A DNA stretch of 64,000 bases from Lachnospiraceae bacterium (GTDB lineage: Bacteria > Bacillota > Clostridia > Lachnospirales > Lachnospiraceae), in contig CAJSZQ010000002.1 of assembly GCA_910574185.1 (NCBI GenBank), forward strand, positions 62,001-126,000, written 5' to 3'. The notes under the pieces are model-generated. The model was not told the origin of the DNA, did not search any database, and saw only the letters and a list, made by a program, of their open reading frames with translations. The position numbers were made by a program, and so were the translations under genes. Positions 25,879 to 35,026 of the stretch are shown here, one piece after another. Numbering within the stretch: the stretch's first letter is position 1; each line of letters starts with the position of its first letter.

Positions 25879-28461
25879 CTATCCTTCCGGAGGTGGCTCC
25901 GGCGTTGGTTCCGGCGTTGGTTCCGGCGTTGGTTCGGGGGTTGGCTCCGGTGTCGGTTCAGGAATTGGTTCAGAACCGCCATCAGGAGGAAGTGTTTCAC
26001 CTCCGGCGCTGCTTCCGTCTGGATTCTCGCCATCTGGATTCTCACCATCTGGATTCTCACCGTCTGGATTCTCGCCATCCGGATTTTCACCGTCTGGGTT
26101 CTCTGTATCTTCTCCGTCTTCACCGCCGCCATCGTCATAGCCACCATGTCCTGGGCATACTTCGTTTGGTACGCTTCCCGCAGCGAAAAATTCTGTAACT
26201 GCCGGACAAGAACCTGCTCTTGCAAGACAGCCGCTTATGGAGCAGACGGTTTTCCGTTCGATTGATGTCGGCATATTAAAATCCCTGTATTCCAAATTGG
26301 CATGGATTCGACTCATAATTCCTCTCCAGATTCGGAAACGGTACTGTGTATCAATGCTGGTTAGAGACTTGTTCTCGTCATAACCGCCCCAGACTGCACA
26401 GGTATAATATGGCGTAAAAGCACAGAACCAAAGATCCTGGTCATGGTCAGTAGTTCCGGTCTTGCCAGCCACTGGCATATTGTCAAGCTGGGCTTTTCGT
26501 CCGGTACCTCTGGTAACAACATCCAGCATAGCGCTGGTAAGCAGGGCAGCGGTGGAATCCTTAATGACGGTTCTCGTTTCTTTATTTCCTTCCAGAAGTA
26601 CATTGCCGTCGTGGTCAAGAATCTTAGTATAAAGCGTAGGGCTGTTGTAGACGCCGCCGTTTGCTATAGCGGCGAATGCAGCACACAGTTGATAATTATA
26701 TACGCCTTTTGTCAAACCGCCGAGAGCGATGGACTCTACTTTGTCAGTTTCCTCCAAAGTAGTAAGGCCAAAGTTTTCTGCATACTGATAACCCAGCGCT
26801 GGTGTAACTTCATTAATCGTCTTAACCGCACAGACATTCTGGGACTGCTCAATGGCTTTTCTCATTGTAATGTTGCCCATATAACCGCCGGAAGCATTTT
26901 TCAGAGGCGCGCCATTGGAATAATGCCAAGGCTCATCGCGGATAATGGTTGCAAGTGTTTTACCGCAGGTGTCCAGTGCAGGAGCATAGGTGGACAAAAT
27001 CTTAAAACAAGAGCCAGGCTGCCTTGGAGAACCCTGATATGCCCGGTTTAAGCTCTGGCTTGCGGTTTTATCACCCCGGCCGCCAACGATTGCCTTAATC
27101 TGTCCGTTCGTCTGGTCCATGAGGGTTACCGCCGCCTGAGGCTGGGGAGTTAATGTTAGATTCTCGATATAAGTGTCCCCTTCTCTTGCAATGGTAGATT
27201 TCCATTCCTCTACAAAGGCTCTTGCTTCTTCCTCGGAAGAATATAGGAGTCCTTGTCTGTCTCCTCTGGAATTTAGTGCGTATTGCCGTAAATGACTGGA
27301 ACTGTAATTCTCTACGGTTCCGTCTGCGCGAGTGACTGTTAAAGCATAGCCTATGCCCACTTCTGTCAGCCATGGATAGTTGGCCGGATTGTTCATCTCT
27401 TCATCGCAGATTTGCTGCATGGCAAGATTTTGTGTGGTGTATATGCTCAGGCCTCCGCTGTATAGGGCGTTATAAGCCTGGGATTCCGAATAGCCGAGAC
27501 GGGAAATCAGGTCGTCGATTACCTGTTCGGACAAAGCGTCTACAAAATAAGTGTATGGGGAGTCTTGTCCCACCTCATTATTAACGCTTTGGATTCTGGT
27601 ATAAACATCGTCAGCCATGGCCTCGTCGTAGGCGGTCTGGTCGATATATCCCTGCTTTAACATATCTCCAAGAACCTTGGAACGCCGTTTGGCATTCTCT
27701 TCTGGATAGTTAATTGGATTATAGGCGGACGGATTCTGGGTGATTCCTGCAATAACAGCGCTCTCAGAAAGACTGAGTTCAGAGACATCTTTGTTGAAAT
27801 AACGCTTGGCAGCCGCCTGTACGCCGAGCGTACTCTGACCCAAGTTAATGGTGTTCATATAACTCTCAAGAATCTCGTCCTTGGTCATCTGTTTTTCAAT
27901 GTCCAGAGCAAGGAATTGTTCCTGAAGCTTACGTTCAACCTTTTCGCTGAAAGTATTCTCTGAAACGAAATTGGGAAAGACATTATTCTTTATTAACTGT
28001 TGGGTAATCGTACTTGCGCCCTCTGTAAAATGTCCTCCCTTAGAAATACCCACAATTGCTGCTCTTAAGATACCCTTGGGGTCAATTCCTTTATGCTCAT
28101 AGAAGCGTTCGTCTTCAATGGCTACAAAGGCATGTTGCAGGCTCTCCGGGATTTCGTTAATCGATTTGTACACACGATTGGAACCGGATGCGATAAAGCG
28201 TTCAATCTCAGTAGTGCCATCGTCGGCGTACACAAAGGTTGTATAGCCGCTGGGGCGTACATCAGACGGAGAAATATCCGGTGAATCATCGACAATCTTT
28301 TTTATAAAAAGAATGCCGCCTGTCGCTACGGAGACGCAACCGACAATTAGCAAAAGTATAAAGGCCTTAAAGAGTCTGACTCCAATACGTTTACCTTGCA
28401 TTGCGTTTTTGGAAGTGATATCTTTTTGCCTTTTTGAAGCTTTTTTTCTTCCATAGTTCAT
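25879..28461 (-). CDS. Class A penicillin-binding protein (PBP1A type)
   Basis: An 860-residue bifunctional peptidoglycan synthase. A basic cytoplasmic start precedes a membrane anchor (LFKAFILLLIVGCVSVATGG); the GT51 glycosyltransferase has AFVAIEDERFYEHKGIDPKG; the transpeptidase has the Ser motif GSCFKI, SQN and KTGTTD. The last ~75 residues are low complexity: six NPDG units (about 788-816; 26014-26100) and a PEPT run (about 832-858; 25888-25968), a wall-spanning or flexible tail. Preceded by GAAGGAGGCAAAT. The repeat tail is prone to length change. Confidence 0.94.
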   Translation of the reverse strand: MNYGRKKASKRQKDITSKNAMQGKRIGVRLFKAFILLLIVGCVSVATGGILFIKKIVDDSPDISPSDVRPSGYTTFVYADDGTTEIERFIASGSNRVYKSINEIPESLQHAFVAIEDERFYEHKGIDPKGILRAAIVGISKGGHFTEGASTITQQLIKNNVFPNFVSENTFSEKVERKLQEQFLALDIEKQMTKDEILESYMNTINLGQSTLGVQAAAKRYFNKDVSELSLSESAVIAGITQNPSAYNPINYPEENAKRRSKVLGDMLKQGYIDQTAYDEAMADDVYTRIQSVNNEVGQDSPYTYFVDALSEQVIDDLISRLGYSESQAYNALYSGGLSIYTTQNLAMQQICDEEMNNPANYPWLTEVGIGYALTVTRADGTVENYSSSHLRQYALNSRGDRQGLLYSSEEEARAFVEEWKSTIAREGDTYIENLTLTPQPQAAVTLMDQTNGQIKAIVGGRGDKTASQSLNRAYQGSPRQPGSCFKILSTYAPALDTCGKTLATIIRDEPWHYSNGAPLKNASGGYMGNITMRKAIEQSQNVCAVKTINEVTPALGYQYAENFGLTTLEETDKVESIALGGLTKGVYNYQLCAAFAAIANGGVYNSPTLYTKILDHDGNVLLEGNKETRTVIKDSTAALLTSAMLDVVTRGTGRKAQLDNMPVAGKTGTTDHDQDLWFCAFTPYYTCAVWGGYDENKSLTSIDTQYRFRIWRGIMSRIHANLEYRDFNMPTSIERKTVCSISGCLARAGSCPAVTEFFAAGSVPNEVCPGHGGYDDGGGEDGEDTENPDGENPDGENPDGENPDGENPDGENPDGSSAGGETLPPDGGSEPIPEPTPEPTPEPTPEPTPEPTPEPPPEG
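26014..26100. repeat. 15-bp coding repeats in the PBP tail
   Basis: Six near-identical 15-base units encoding NPDGE, followed at 25888-25968 by 12-base units encoding PEPT. Both are in-frame and candidates for slipped-strand length variation without frameshift. Confidence 0.8.
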
Positions 28462-28488
28462 GAATATTTGCCTCCTTCATACGCAAAC

Positions 28489-28494
28489 ATTATA
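28489..28494 (-). promoter_or_regulatory. PBP gene -10 element
   Basis: On the minus strand a TATAAT lies 27 bases before the PBP start; the -35 17 bases upstream (TTTATT) is weak. Confidence 0.4.
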
Positions 28495-28629
28495 GCAAAC
28501 TTAGTGTTCGAAATAAAGGAAAAAATGAAAAGTTCATATTTCTATAGGAAATTATTAAGAAATTATGTATAATAAGGGCACAAAATATTCTGTTAAATTA
28601 AATTAGGCGTATGTGGGGGAGGAAAAATA

Positions 28630-29286
28630 ATGCTTTTAGAGTGCAAAATTGTATACAGGGGCGGACAGGGGGAAATTGTCGAGAAGAAATCCCGGTTTAT
28701 TGCTACGGTGCGTCCGGTATCGAATGAGGAGGAGGCTCTGGCATTTATTGAGGAGATGAGGAAGAAATACTGGGATGCAAGACACAATTGTTTTGCATAT
28801 GTGATCGGGGAGAGGAATGAACTGGCCAGATTCAGTGACGATGGCGAGCCGGGAGGAACAGCGGGGAAGCCAATGCTTGACGTGCTTCTGGGTGAAGAAC
28901 TGCATAATGTGGCCGTAGTGGTGACCCGGTATTTTGGCGGGACTCTTCTGGGAACCGGAGGGCTTGTTCGGGCTTATTCCAAAGCGGTGAAGGCAGGGCT
29001 TATGGAGTCGATTATTGGAGTCAGGACAGTGGGTGTGAAATTAACAATTGGTATGGAGTATACATTGCTGGGTAAGGTTCAGTATATTCTTGGGGAGCGT
29101 AAAATACCGATTCTGGATTCTGCTTATACGGATAAGGCAGAAATATTCTGCCTTGTACCTGCTGGCGGATTGGCGGATTTGAAGGCAGATTTGATTGAGG
29201 GAACCAGCGGAAAAGCGCTGCTTACAGAGGGCGAGGCCTGTCATTTTGCAGAGATAGAAGGCGATATAAAAATCCTGGAGAGCTGA
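28630..29286 (+). CDS. YigZ/IMPACT family protein
   Basis: A 218-residue protein with the family signature: KSRFIATVRPVSNEEEALAF, YWDARHNCFAYVIGE, FSDDGEPGGTAGKPML, VVVTRYFGGTLLGTGGLVRA. The C-terminal ~70 residues form the small domain shared with EF-G-like proteins. IMPACT/YigZ proteins are linked to translation control or peptide metabolism; the exact role is uncertain. Start behind GGGGGAGGAAAAATA. A TATAAT at 28568-28573 is a likely -10. Confidence 0.93.
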   Translation: MLLECKIVYRGGQGEIVEKKSRFIATVRPVSNEEEALAFIEEMRKKYWDARHNCFAYVIGERNELARFSDDGEPGGTAGKPMLDVLLGEELHNVAVVVTRYFGGTLLGTGGLVRAYSKAVKAGLMESIIGVRTVGVKLTIGMEYTLLGKVQYILGERKIPILDSAYTDKAEIFCLVPAGGLADLKADLIEGTSGKALLTEGEACHFAEIEGDIKILES

Positions 29287-29298
29287 CTCTCCAGGATT
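29271..29298. terminator. Terminator hairpin overlapping the yigZ stop
   Basis: AATCCTGGAGAG (29271-29282) and its perfect complement (29287-29298) enclose CTGA. The stem overlaps the yigZ stop codon. It lies between convergent genes; T-runs are weak. Confidence 0.6.
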
Positions 29299-29321
29299 GT
29301 GTCTGTTTACATACTGTCCCA

Positions 29322-29858
29322 TTACTGAAATTCTGGTTCGATAAGACCAAAGGTTCCGTTTTTTCTCTTATAAACGACATTGACTTCATCTGTTTCCGCA
29401 TTGGAAAATACAAAGAAATCGTGCCCAAGAAGCTCCATCTGTACACAGGCGTCTTCCGGGAACATAGGCTTAATACCAAAACGTTTTGTGCGGACAATCC
29501 GAATCTCATTTTCTCCGTCAAATGCATCTTCTTCGTCAAAAAACTCCTGATTGAAAGAACCACCTTCCTGATGTTTGGCAACCAGTTTATTTTTATATTT
29601 GCGAAGCTGGCGTTCAATTACTTCCTCAACAAGGTCAATCGATACATACATATCTGTGCTTACCTGTTCGGAACGGATGATATCCCCCTTGACTGGAATG
29701 GTTACCTCTATCTTTTGACGCTCTTTCTCCACGCTCAAGGTGACGATAATCTCTGTGCTTGGGGTGAAGTACCGTTCAAGCTTGCCAAGCTTGCTGATAA
29801 TGGCATCTTTCAGTCCAGGTGTTACGGTCATGTTTCTTCCGCTGATGATAAAATTCAT
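29322..29858 (-). CDS. hpf: Ribosome hibernation promoting factor, long form
   Basis: Start taken at 29858 (MNFIISGRNMTVTPGLKDA) because AAAGGAG lies directly before it; the frame is open upstream to 29927 without support. The 178-residue product has the N-terminal ribosome-binding domain and, after an acidic linker (EEDAFDGENE), the C-terminal dimerisation domain (RTKRFGIKPMFPEDACVQMELLGHDFFVF) of long HPF. It forms 100S ribosome dimers in stationary phase. Confidence 0.94.
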   Translation of the reverse strand: MNFIISGRNMTVTPGLKDAIISKLGKLERYFTPSTEIIVTLSVEKERQKIEVTIPVKGDIIRSEQVSTDMYVSIDLVEEVIERQLRKYKNKLVAKHQEGGSFNQEFFDEEDAFDGENEIRIVRTKRFGIKPMFPEDACVQMELLGHDFFVFSNAETDEVNVVYKRKNGTFGLIEPEFQ

Positions 29859-30297
29859 ACAATCCAACTCCTTTATTAAGGTAATTTCAGATAAGAAAAA
29901 TGTCTGACAATTGATACCAGAAATCATAATCTATCTGATATATTGAGTATAGCATGTTTCGCTTCTGTTGTATAGCGTTGTTTAAAAAAGGTTGTAAAAA
30001 TACGTAACAGTTTGTTACTGTTCACACATCGCCTGCCGGACGCGGATTGAATCAGGAGCATGTCTCTAAGCAAACGGAGTAACATTCCATTGAACTATCA
30101 GCTAACGCAGACTAAGCCGCCAAGGAAAGCTTTCGCGCCTAAGCCTGCATAAGCTGCTATTTCAATTCCATGAAAAACACTCCTGAATTGTCTGCTCAGA
30201 GACATGCTCCTGATTCAACCCGCTGTTTACCAAATGACCTGTGACCTGTAACTGACAGTTTAATGAAACAGAAAGGTATTTAAGCGGGTTGCATGGA
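29859..30297. other. 439-base gap holding foldback element A
   Basis: No gene seen. Contains a GTAAC-loop-GTTAC hairpin (30004-30018) beside the motif GTTACTGTTCAC, then element A (30042-30223). Confidence 0.6.
30042..30223 (-). repeat. Foldback element A (variable-stem family)
   Basis: A 34-base arm (30042-30075) is matched by its complement at 30190-30223; four differences all become G-U pairs in minus-strand RNA. The minus-strand core carries GCTTAGGCGCGAAAGC, then GGCTTAGTC and TAGTTCAATGGAATG, aligning with the cores of elements B, C and D. Lies between two minus-strand genes. Confidence 0.8.
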
Positions 30298-30726
30298 TTA
30301 TTCGTCTGTTGGTTCAGCCACGAATTCCTCCTGCTCCGTATCCGGTTTGGTGAGACTTCTGGAAGGGGAGAAGAGGAACTTCCTGGTGGCAAAGAGTACG
30401 GCTATGGCGCAGACTCCAATCAGGCTGGAGACTGCGGAGGAATGACCGACGATTACTTGTCTTGCAATGGCAAATACCAGTACTTCAAATACGGTATCTG
30501 AGGTATGGTAGGACATCATACGGATTAACTCGACACCGATGATCAGATTAAAGCAGGTGGTCAGAAGTTCTTCGTAGATTGGAAAAGGCTCTGTTCCGGG
30601 CAGATGGAACAGAGAACTTGCCAGACGGATGCACAGCAGAATAATGCCGACAGCCATCATTATAGTAACAAAAAATTCGAGTACTGAAGCCAGCTTTGAT
30701 AAAAATTGTCTGGATCGCTTTCTCAT
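30298..30726 (-). CDS. PsiE-like small membrane protein
   Basis: Start taken at 30726 behind AAAAGGAGGCTGCC; the frame extends 9 codons further. About 142 residues with four hydrophobic segments: LEFFVTIMMAVGIILLCIRL, TTCFNLIIGVELIRMM, VFEVLVFAIARQVIVG and SLIGVCAIAVLFATRKFL, then a charged cytoplasmic tail. This layout resembles the phosphate-starvation-inducible PsiE family, whose function is unknown. Lies 45 bases downstream of typA, on the same strand. Confidence 0.7.
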   Translation of the reverse strand: MRKRSRQFLSKLASVLEFFVTIMMAVGIILLCIRLASSLFHLPGTEPFPIYEELLTTCFNLIIGVELIRMMSYHTSDTVFEVLVFAIARQVIVGHSSAVSSLIGVCAIAVLFATRKFLFSPSRSLTKPDTEQEEFVAEPTDE

Positions 30727-30747
30727 GGCAGCCTCCTTTTGTATATA

Positions 30748-30761
30748 ATACAAATTTGTAT
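30748..30761. promoter_or_regulatory. Perfect 14-bp palindrome upstream of the PsiE-like gene
   Basis: ATACAAATTTGTAT overlaps the region where a promoter for the minus-strand gene would lie (TATTATAT next to it). Operator candidate. Confidence 0.4.
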
Positions 30762-30770
30762 GATTGATAA

Positions 30771-32603
30771 TCAGCCTTGTTTCATAGCGGCTCTTTTACG
30801 CATTCTAGGGTCAAGAATCTTCTTACGGATTCTAAGGCTTTCTGGAGTTACCTCCAGAAGTTCGTCGGTATCGATGAAATCCAGGGCCTCTTCCAGACTC
30901 AATACCTTTGGCGTGGTCAGACGCAGAGCGTCGTCGGCGCCGGAAGAACGTGTGTTTGTTAAATGCTTAGTTTTGCAGACGTTGACTTCAATATCGTCGG
31001 TCTTGCCGTTCTGTCCGATAACCATGCCGGAATAGACTTTTTCGCTTGCTCCAATAAACAGGATTCCGCGCTCCTGCGCATTATATAGACCGTATGTTAC
31101 GGATTCTCCGGTTTCAAAGGAAATGAGAGAGCCCTGTTTGCGGTACTGAATATCACCTTTATAGGGAGCGTAGCCGTCAAAAAGGGTATTCATGATCCCA
31201 TTTCCTTTGGTATCAGTGAGAAATTCGCCCCGGTAGCCAATCAACCCTCTGGCAGGGATGGAAAATTCCAGCCGGGTATAGGAACCGCTTCCGGCATTCA
31301 TATTGCGCAGCTCGCCTTTGCGCTGCCCCAGCTTCTCAATGACGGTTCCGGTAAATTCTTCCGGCACATCAATATAAACAAGTTCCATAGGCTCAAGAAG
31401 CTTGCCTTTTTCATCTTTTTTATAGAGAACTTCTGCTTTGCTTACTGCAAATTCATAGCCTTCTCTGCGCATATTTTCAATTAGTACGGATAAATGCAGT
31501 TCACCCCGGCCGGAAACCTTGAAACTATCGGTATTTTCCGTTTCTTCTACACGAAGACTCACATCGGTATTCAACTCACGCATCAGACGATCCCTGATAT
31601 GGCGTGAAGTGACATATTTGCCTTCTTGTCCGGCAAACGGGCTGTCATTTACAATGAACTGCATGGCGATAGTAGGCTCGGAAATCTTTTGGAAAGGAAT
31701 TGCTTTCGGGTGTTCGGGGGAGCATAAAGTATCTCCAATTGAAATATCCGAAATTCCGGAGATAGCCACAATGGAGCCGATGGAAGCCTCTTTCACGTCT
31801 GTTTTTTCTAGTCCGTCAAATTCATACAGTTTGCTGATACGCACTTTTTCCTGACGGCTGGAGTCATGGTCATTGACCACCACCATATCCTGACCTACTC
31901 GGATTACGCCGTTGTCGACTTTGCCGATGCCAATTCTGCCTATATATTCGTTGTAGTCAATGGTACTGATTAATACCTGTGTGCCTGCTTCCGGGTCGCC
32001 TTCCGGTGCAGGGATATATTCCAGAATCGTCTCAAATAAGGGAATCATATTTTCTGGTCCGTCTTCCAGTTCCAGAACTGCGTATCCTGCTTTTGCGGAA
32101 GCGTATACAAAAGGGCATTCCAGCTGTTCGTCATCTGCTTCCAGATCAATAAAGAGCTCTAGCACCTCATCTATCACTTCTTCTGGTCTTGCCTCCGGCC
32201 GGTCGATTTTGTTAATACACACAATCACAGGGAGCTTTAACTCCAGCGCCTTACGGAGTACGAATTTGGTCTGCGGCATTGCGCCCTCAAAAGCGTCTAC
32301 TACCAGAATCACACCGTTTACCATTTTCAGCACACGTTCCACTTCGCCGCCGAAATCAGCGTGGCCGGGGGTGTCAATAATGTTAATTTTTGTTCCTTTA
32401 TAATAGACAGCCGTATTCTTGGACAGGATTGTGATACCTCGTTCCCGCTCAATATCATTGGAATCCATGACCCGTTCTGCAACCTCCTGATTCGCGCGGA
32501 ACACACCGCTCTGTTTCAGAAGCTCGTCCACCAGAGTTGTCTTACCATGATCAACATGTGCGATAATTGCAATATTACGGACATCTTCTCTTTTCTCTCT
32601 CAT
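30771..32603 (-). CDS. typA: Ribosome-associated GTPase TypA/BipA
   Basis: A 610-residue translational GTPase: G1 [10 protein letters not shown] near residue 15, RGITILSKN (G2), [12 protein letters not shown] (G3), NKIDRPEAR (G4), and the BipA-specific C-terminal domain ([19 protein letters not shown], ending [17 protein letters not shown]). TypA assists 50S assembly and stress growth. Start behind AAAAGGATGATTTTT. Confidence 0.96.
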   Translation of the reverse strand: MREKREDVRNIAIIAHVDHGKTTLVDELLKQSGVFRANQEVAERVMDSNDIERERGITILSKNTAVYYKGTKINIIDTPGHADFGGEVERVLKMVNGVILVVDAFEGAMPQTKFVLRKALELKLPVIVCINKIDRPEARPEEVIDEVLELFIDLEADDEQLECPFVYASAKAGYAVLELEDGPENMIPLFETILEYIPAPEGDPEAGTQVLISTIDYNEYIGRIGIGKVDNGVIRVGQDMVVVNDHDSSRQEKVRISKLYEFDGLEKTDVKEASIGSIVAISGISDISIGDTLCSPEHPKAIPFQKISEPTIAMQFIVNDSPFAGQEGKYVTSRHIRDRLMRELNTDVSLRVEETENTDSFKVSGRGELHLSVLIENMRREGYEFAVSKAEVLYKKDEKGKLLEPMELVYIDVPEEFTGTVIEKLGQRKGELRNMNAGSGSYTRLEFSIPARGLIGYRGEFLTDTKGNGIMNTLFDGYAPYKGDIQYRKQGSLISFETGESVTYGLYNAQERGILFIGASEKVYSGMVIGQNGKTDDIEVNVCKTKHLTNTRSSGADDALRLTTPKVLSLEEALDFIDTDELLEVTPESLRIRKKILDPRMRKRAAMKQG

Positions 32604-32658
32604 AAAAAATCATCCTTTTCATCTCTCTTATCCTGGCTGTAGTTACCTTTCTCCCCAT

Positions 32659-32857
32659 TTTACTGTACTATGCAGGCGCGTTACCTTTACAAAGAAGGGC
32701 ATCCGGGACGCTATTATATATGGAAGCGAACCCCATTGCTCACGCAATTTTAGGAGCAAAGCATTCCGGAGTTTCTTAAATTATGTTAGCAATAGAATTT
32801 GCTGGAATGTTGTTCAGCCTGCTTTGTAAGGGTGACTCGCCTGCATAGTACAGTAAA
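32659..32857 (+). repeat. Foldback element D (variable-stem family, divergent)
   Basis: A 36-base arm (32659-32694) matches the complement of 32822-32857 with three differences, two of them G-U pairs in + strand RNA. The core (GGACGCT, GGAAGCGAA, TTAGGAGC, GCATTCCGGAG, CTGGAATG) follows the same order as elements A-C but is more diverged. Confidence 0.75.
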
Positions 32858-33017
32858 GCGGGATGATGTGTAAATACCGCCGACTTTTTGTATTGTATCA
32901 TATATTTGTAAAAATACAACTAAAAGAAAAAAACAGATATTTTTCATATTTGGTTCTAAAGCCGAAAATTCCAGCATAGACTATGTATTGTCCCGGTAAA
33001 GATATGCATGTATTAGG

Positions 33018-33087
33018 GTGGCCCTGGAAGGTGTACCTTGTGAAACAGCCGAATGGCGATATGGGGTACCTGGAAGGTGAACCTTGT
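33018..33087. repeat. Degenerate 47-bp repeat relic upstream of ssb
   Basis: About one and a half units: GTGTACCTTGTGAAACAGCC, then GAATGGCGATATGGGGTACC and TGGAAG, then the start of a further unit, GTGAACCTTGT. Same repeat as the array at 60408-60640. Confidence 0.75.
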
Positions 33088-33169
33088 TGGGCGGCGGTTC
33101 GATAAAGTGTAAGCAGCCGGGAGAAAAAGTAACTTAAAATACGCTTCAGAGGAAGGGAGAATTACAACA

Positions 33170-33802
33170 ATGTCAGATAAGATTATTGAAAACAACCAGG
33201 TAACAATTATGGGAGAAGTGGCGGGGCAGTTTGAATTCAGTCATGAGGTGTTCGGGGAAGGCTTTTACATGGTCGATGTACTTGTAAGACGTTTGAGCAA
33301 TTCTGAGGACCGGATTCCGTTGATGATTTCGGAACGATTGATTGATGTAAGTCAGGACTATACGGGAGAGTATATTATGGCAGCCGGACAGTTCCGTTCC
33401 TACAACCGCCATGAGGAACAGAAAAACAGACTTATATTATCGGTATTTGTCCGGGAAGTGGAATTTATCGACGAGGAGCCGGATGGGGCGAAGACGAATA
33501 CCATTCTTTTGGACGGTTATATCTGTAAGCCTCCGATTTACCGGAAAACGCCTCTGGGAAGAGAGATTGCAGACCTGCTGCTTGCGGTTAACCGGCCTTA
33601 TGGGAAATCCGATTATATTCCATGTATCTGCTGGGGACGGAATGCCAGATATGCGTCTGCTTTTGAAGTAGGAGAGCATGTGCAGGTACTCGGCAGGATT
33701 CAGAGCAGAGAATATGTGAAGAAGCTTTCCGAGTTTGAGACAGAAAAAAGAGTAGCCTATGAAGTGTCAGTTAGCAAGTTGGAATGCATGGATGGGGAAT
33801 AA
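33170..33802 (+). CDS. ssb: Single-stranded DNA-binding protein, two OB-fold type
   Basis: A 210-residue protein. The second half (about 108-210) contains GREIADLLLAVNRPYGKSDY then IPCICWGRNARYA, the SSB/PriB-type OB signature; the first half (about 8-105, including YIMAAGQFRSYNRH) looks like a second, diverged OB fold. This arrangement is familiar in Clostridia, distinct from the housekeeping SSB beside rpsR. It lacks the acidic DDDIPF-type tail, so the usual protein-recruitment peptide is absent. Start behind GAGGAAGGGAGAATTACAAC. Confidence 0.82.
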   Translation: MSDKIIENNQVTIMGEVAGQFEFSHEVFGEGFYMVDVLVRRLSNSEDRIPLMISERLIDVSQDYTGEYIMAAGQFRSYNRHEEQKNRLILSVFVREVEFIDEEPDGAKTNTILLDGYICKPPIYRKTPLGREIADLLLAVNRPYGKSDYIPCICWGRNARYASAFEVGEHVQVLGRIQSREYVKKLSEFETEKRVAYEVSVSKLECMDGE

Positions 33803-33809
33803 CCCATAA

Positions 33810-33838
33810 TTGACATTAAAAAGGAATGATGGTATGAT
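33810..33838 (+). promoter_or_regulatory. dapA promoter
   Basis: TTGACA (33810-33815), 17-base spacer, TATGAT (33833-33838). Consensus -35 just after the ssb stop. Confidence 0.75.
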
Positions 33839-33863
33839 TCTTTCAATACATATAGCCAAGGGC

Positions 33864-33913
33864 ACACCCTTATCCATGCCCTGCGGGCAGGCGGACTTCG
33901 TCCGGAAAGGTGT
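33864..33913 (+). ncRNA. Candidate structured leader of dapA
   Basis: In the 5' leader, ACACC (33864-33868) pairs with GGTGT (33909-33913), enclosing TGCCC-TGC-GGGCA (33877-33889) and CGGAC-TTC-GTCCG (33892-33904): a small three-way junction before the ribosome binding site. It does not resemble the lysine riboswitch. No function known. Confidence 0.35.
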
Positions 33914-33940
33914 AGATATAAGGAAATCAGGAGGAGAATC

Positions 33941-34831
33941 ATGGCAATTTTTACAGGTGCAGGCGTGGCGTTAGTCACTCCTTTTCGGGAAGATGGAAGT
34001 GTGAATTACGATAAGTTAGACGAGCTGATAAACTATCACTGTGAGAATGGAACAGATAGTATTATTATATGTGGTACAACCGGGGAGTCCTCTACCTTGT
34101 CAGAAGAGGAACATATGGAGTGTATCAAATTTGCAATTGAACGTACGAAGAAGAGAATACCGGTGATTGTGGGTACAGGCTCGAACGCTACATACACAAC
34201 AATTGATATGTCCAAAGAGGCAGTAGAGTATGGAGCAGACGGCTTGTTGCTTGTAACCCCCTATTATAATAAAGCTACTCAAGAAGGGCTGGCGCTGCAT
34301 TATAAAGCGGTGGCAAAAGAGGCAAAAGCGCCGATTATTTTGTATAGTGTAGCGAGCCGTACAGGATTGAATATTGCGCCGGAGACGGTGGCGTCTCTAG
34401 TGAGGGAAGTAGATAATATCGTCGCCATCAAAGAAGCGTCCGGTAATATTGGTCAGGTGGCGAGAATTATGAATCTGACAGACGGTAAGGTGGATTTGTA
34501 TTCGGGAAATGACGATCAGATTGTACCGCTTCTGTCATTGGGAGGCGTGGGCGTGATTTCTGTGTTGTCCAATGTGGCGCCCCAATATACCCATGATATA
34601 TGTGCAAAGTTTTTCCAGGGAGACGCGAAAGGTTCGCGCGAGATGCAGCTTAGGGCCATTCCGTTGATTGACCAGTTATTCTGCGAGGTGAATCCGATTC
34701 CGGTCAAAAAGGCTTTAAACTTAATGGGTATGGAATGCGGCGGTCTTCGCATGCCGCTGACGGAGCTTTCGCCGGTACATGAGAAGTCTCTGGCACAGGC
34801 AATGAAAGATTTTGGTATACAGTTAGCATAG
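33941..34831 (+). CDS. dapA: 4-hydroxy-tetrahydrodipicolinate synthase
   Basis: A 296-residue aldolase: TPFREDGSVNYDKLDELI, CGTTGESSTLSEEEH, the catalytic Tyr in ILYSVASRTGLN and the Schiff-base Lys in IVAIKEASGNIGQ. Condenses pyruvate with aspartate semialdehyde, the first committed step to lysine and diaminopimelate. Start behind AGGAGGAGAATC. dapB follows. Confidence 0.97.
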   Translation: MAIFTGAGVALVTPFREDGSVNYDKLDELINYHCENGTDSIIICGTTGESSTLSEEEHMECIKFAIERTKKRIPVIVGTGSNATYTTIDMSKEAVEYGADGLLLVTPYYNKATQEGLALHYKAVAKEAKAPIILYSVASRTGLNIAPETVASLVREVDNIVAIKEASGNIGQVARIMNLTDGKVDLYSGNDDQIVPLLSLGGVGVISVLSNVAPQYTHDICAKFFQGDAKGSREMQLRAIPLIDQLFCEVNPIPVKKALNLMGMECGGLRMPLTELSPVHEKSLAQAMKDFGIQLA

Positions 34832-35026
34832 TGTTTTACAGAGGGCAGAGGGCTGCAAAAAAGTGCGGCGCTCTGTCCTTACATGTATATGTGGAGGTGG
34901 ATTTCACTTCGTTTGAAAACACCTCTGAATTGTTCTGCCTCTTATATTGGCGTTTTCTGGACGGACAGGGCGCGGCATGTGAGACGAATGAGGGCGGATA
35001 GTGTGAAGAACAGGAGAAAAGAAAAG

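Larger units (their letters stand above)
32604..33169. other. 566-base divergent gap between typA and ssb
   Basis: No gene supported. It contains foldback element D (32659-32857) and a degenerate copy of the 47-bp repeat found upstream of lon (33018-33087). Confidence 0.7.

Noticed and set aside
25866..26225. Frames antisense to the PBP repeat tail
   Set aside because: Repetitive S/G or R/Q-rich translations produced by the coding repeat on the other strand.
30042..30223. Elements A-D as simple rho-independent terminators
   Set aside because: They are 180-255 bp, share a conserved branched core, lack T-runs and have stems of 34-59 bp.
33864..33913. Lysine riboswitch upstream of dapA
   Set aside because: Far too short and lacks the five-helix lysine aptamer.
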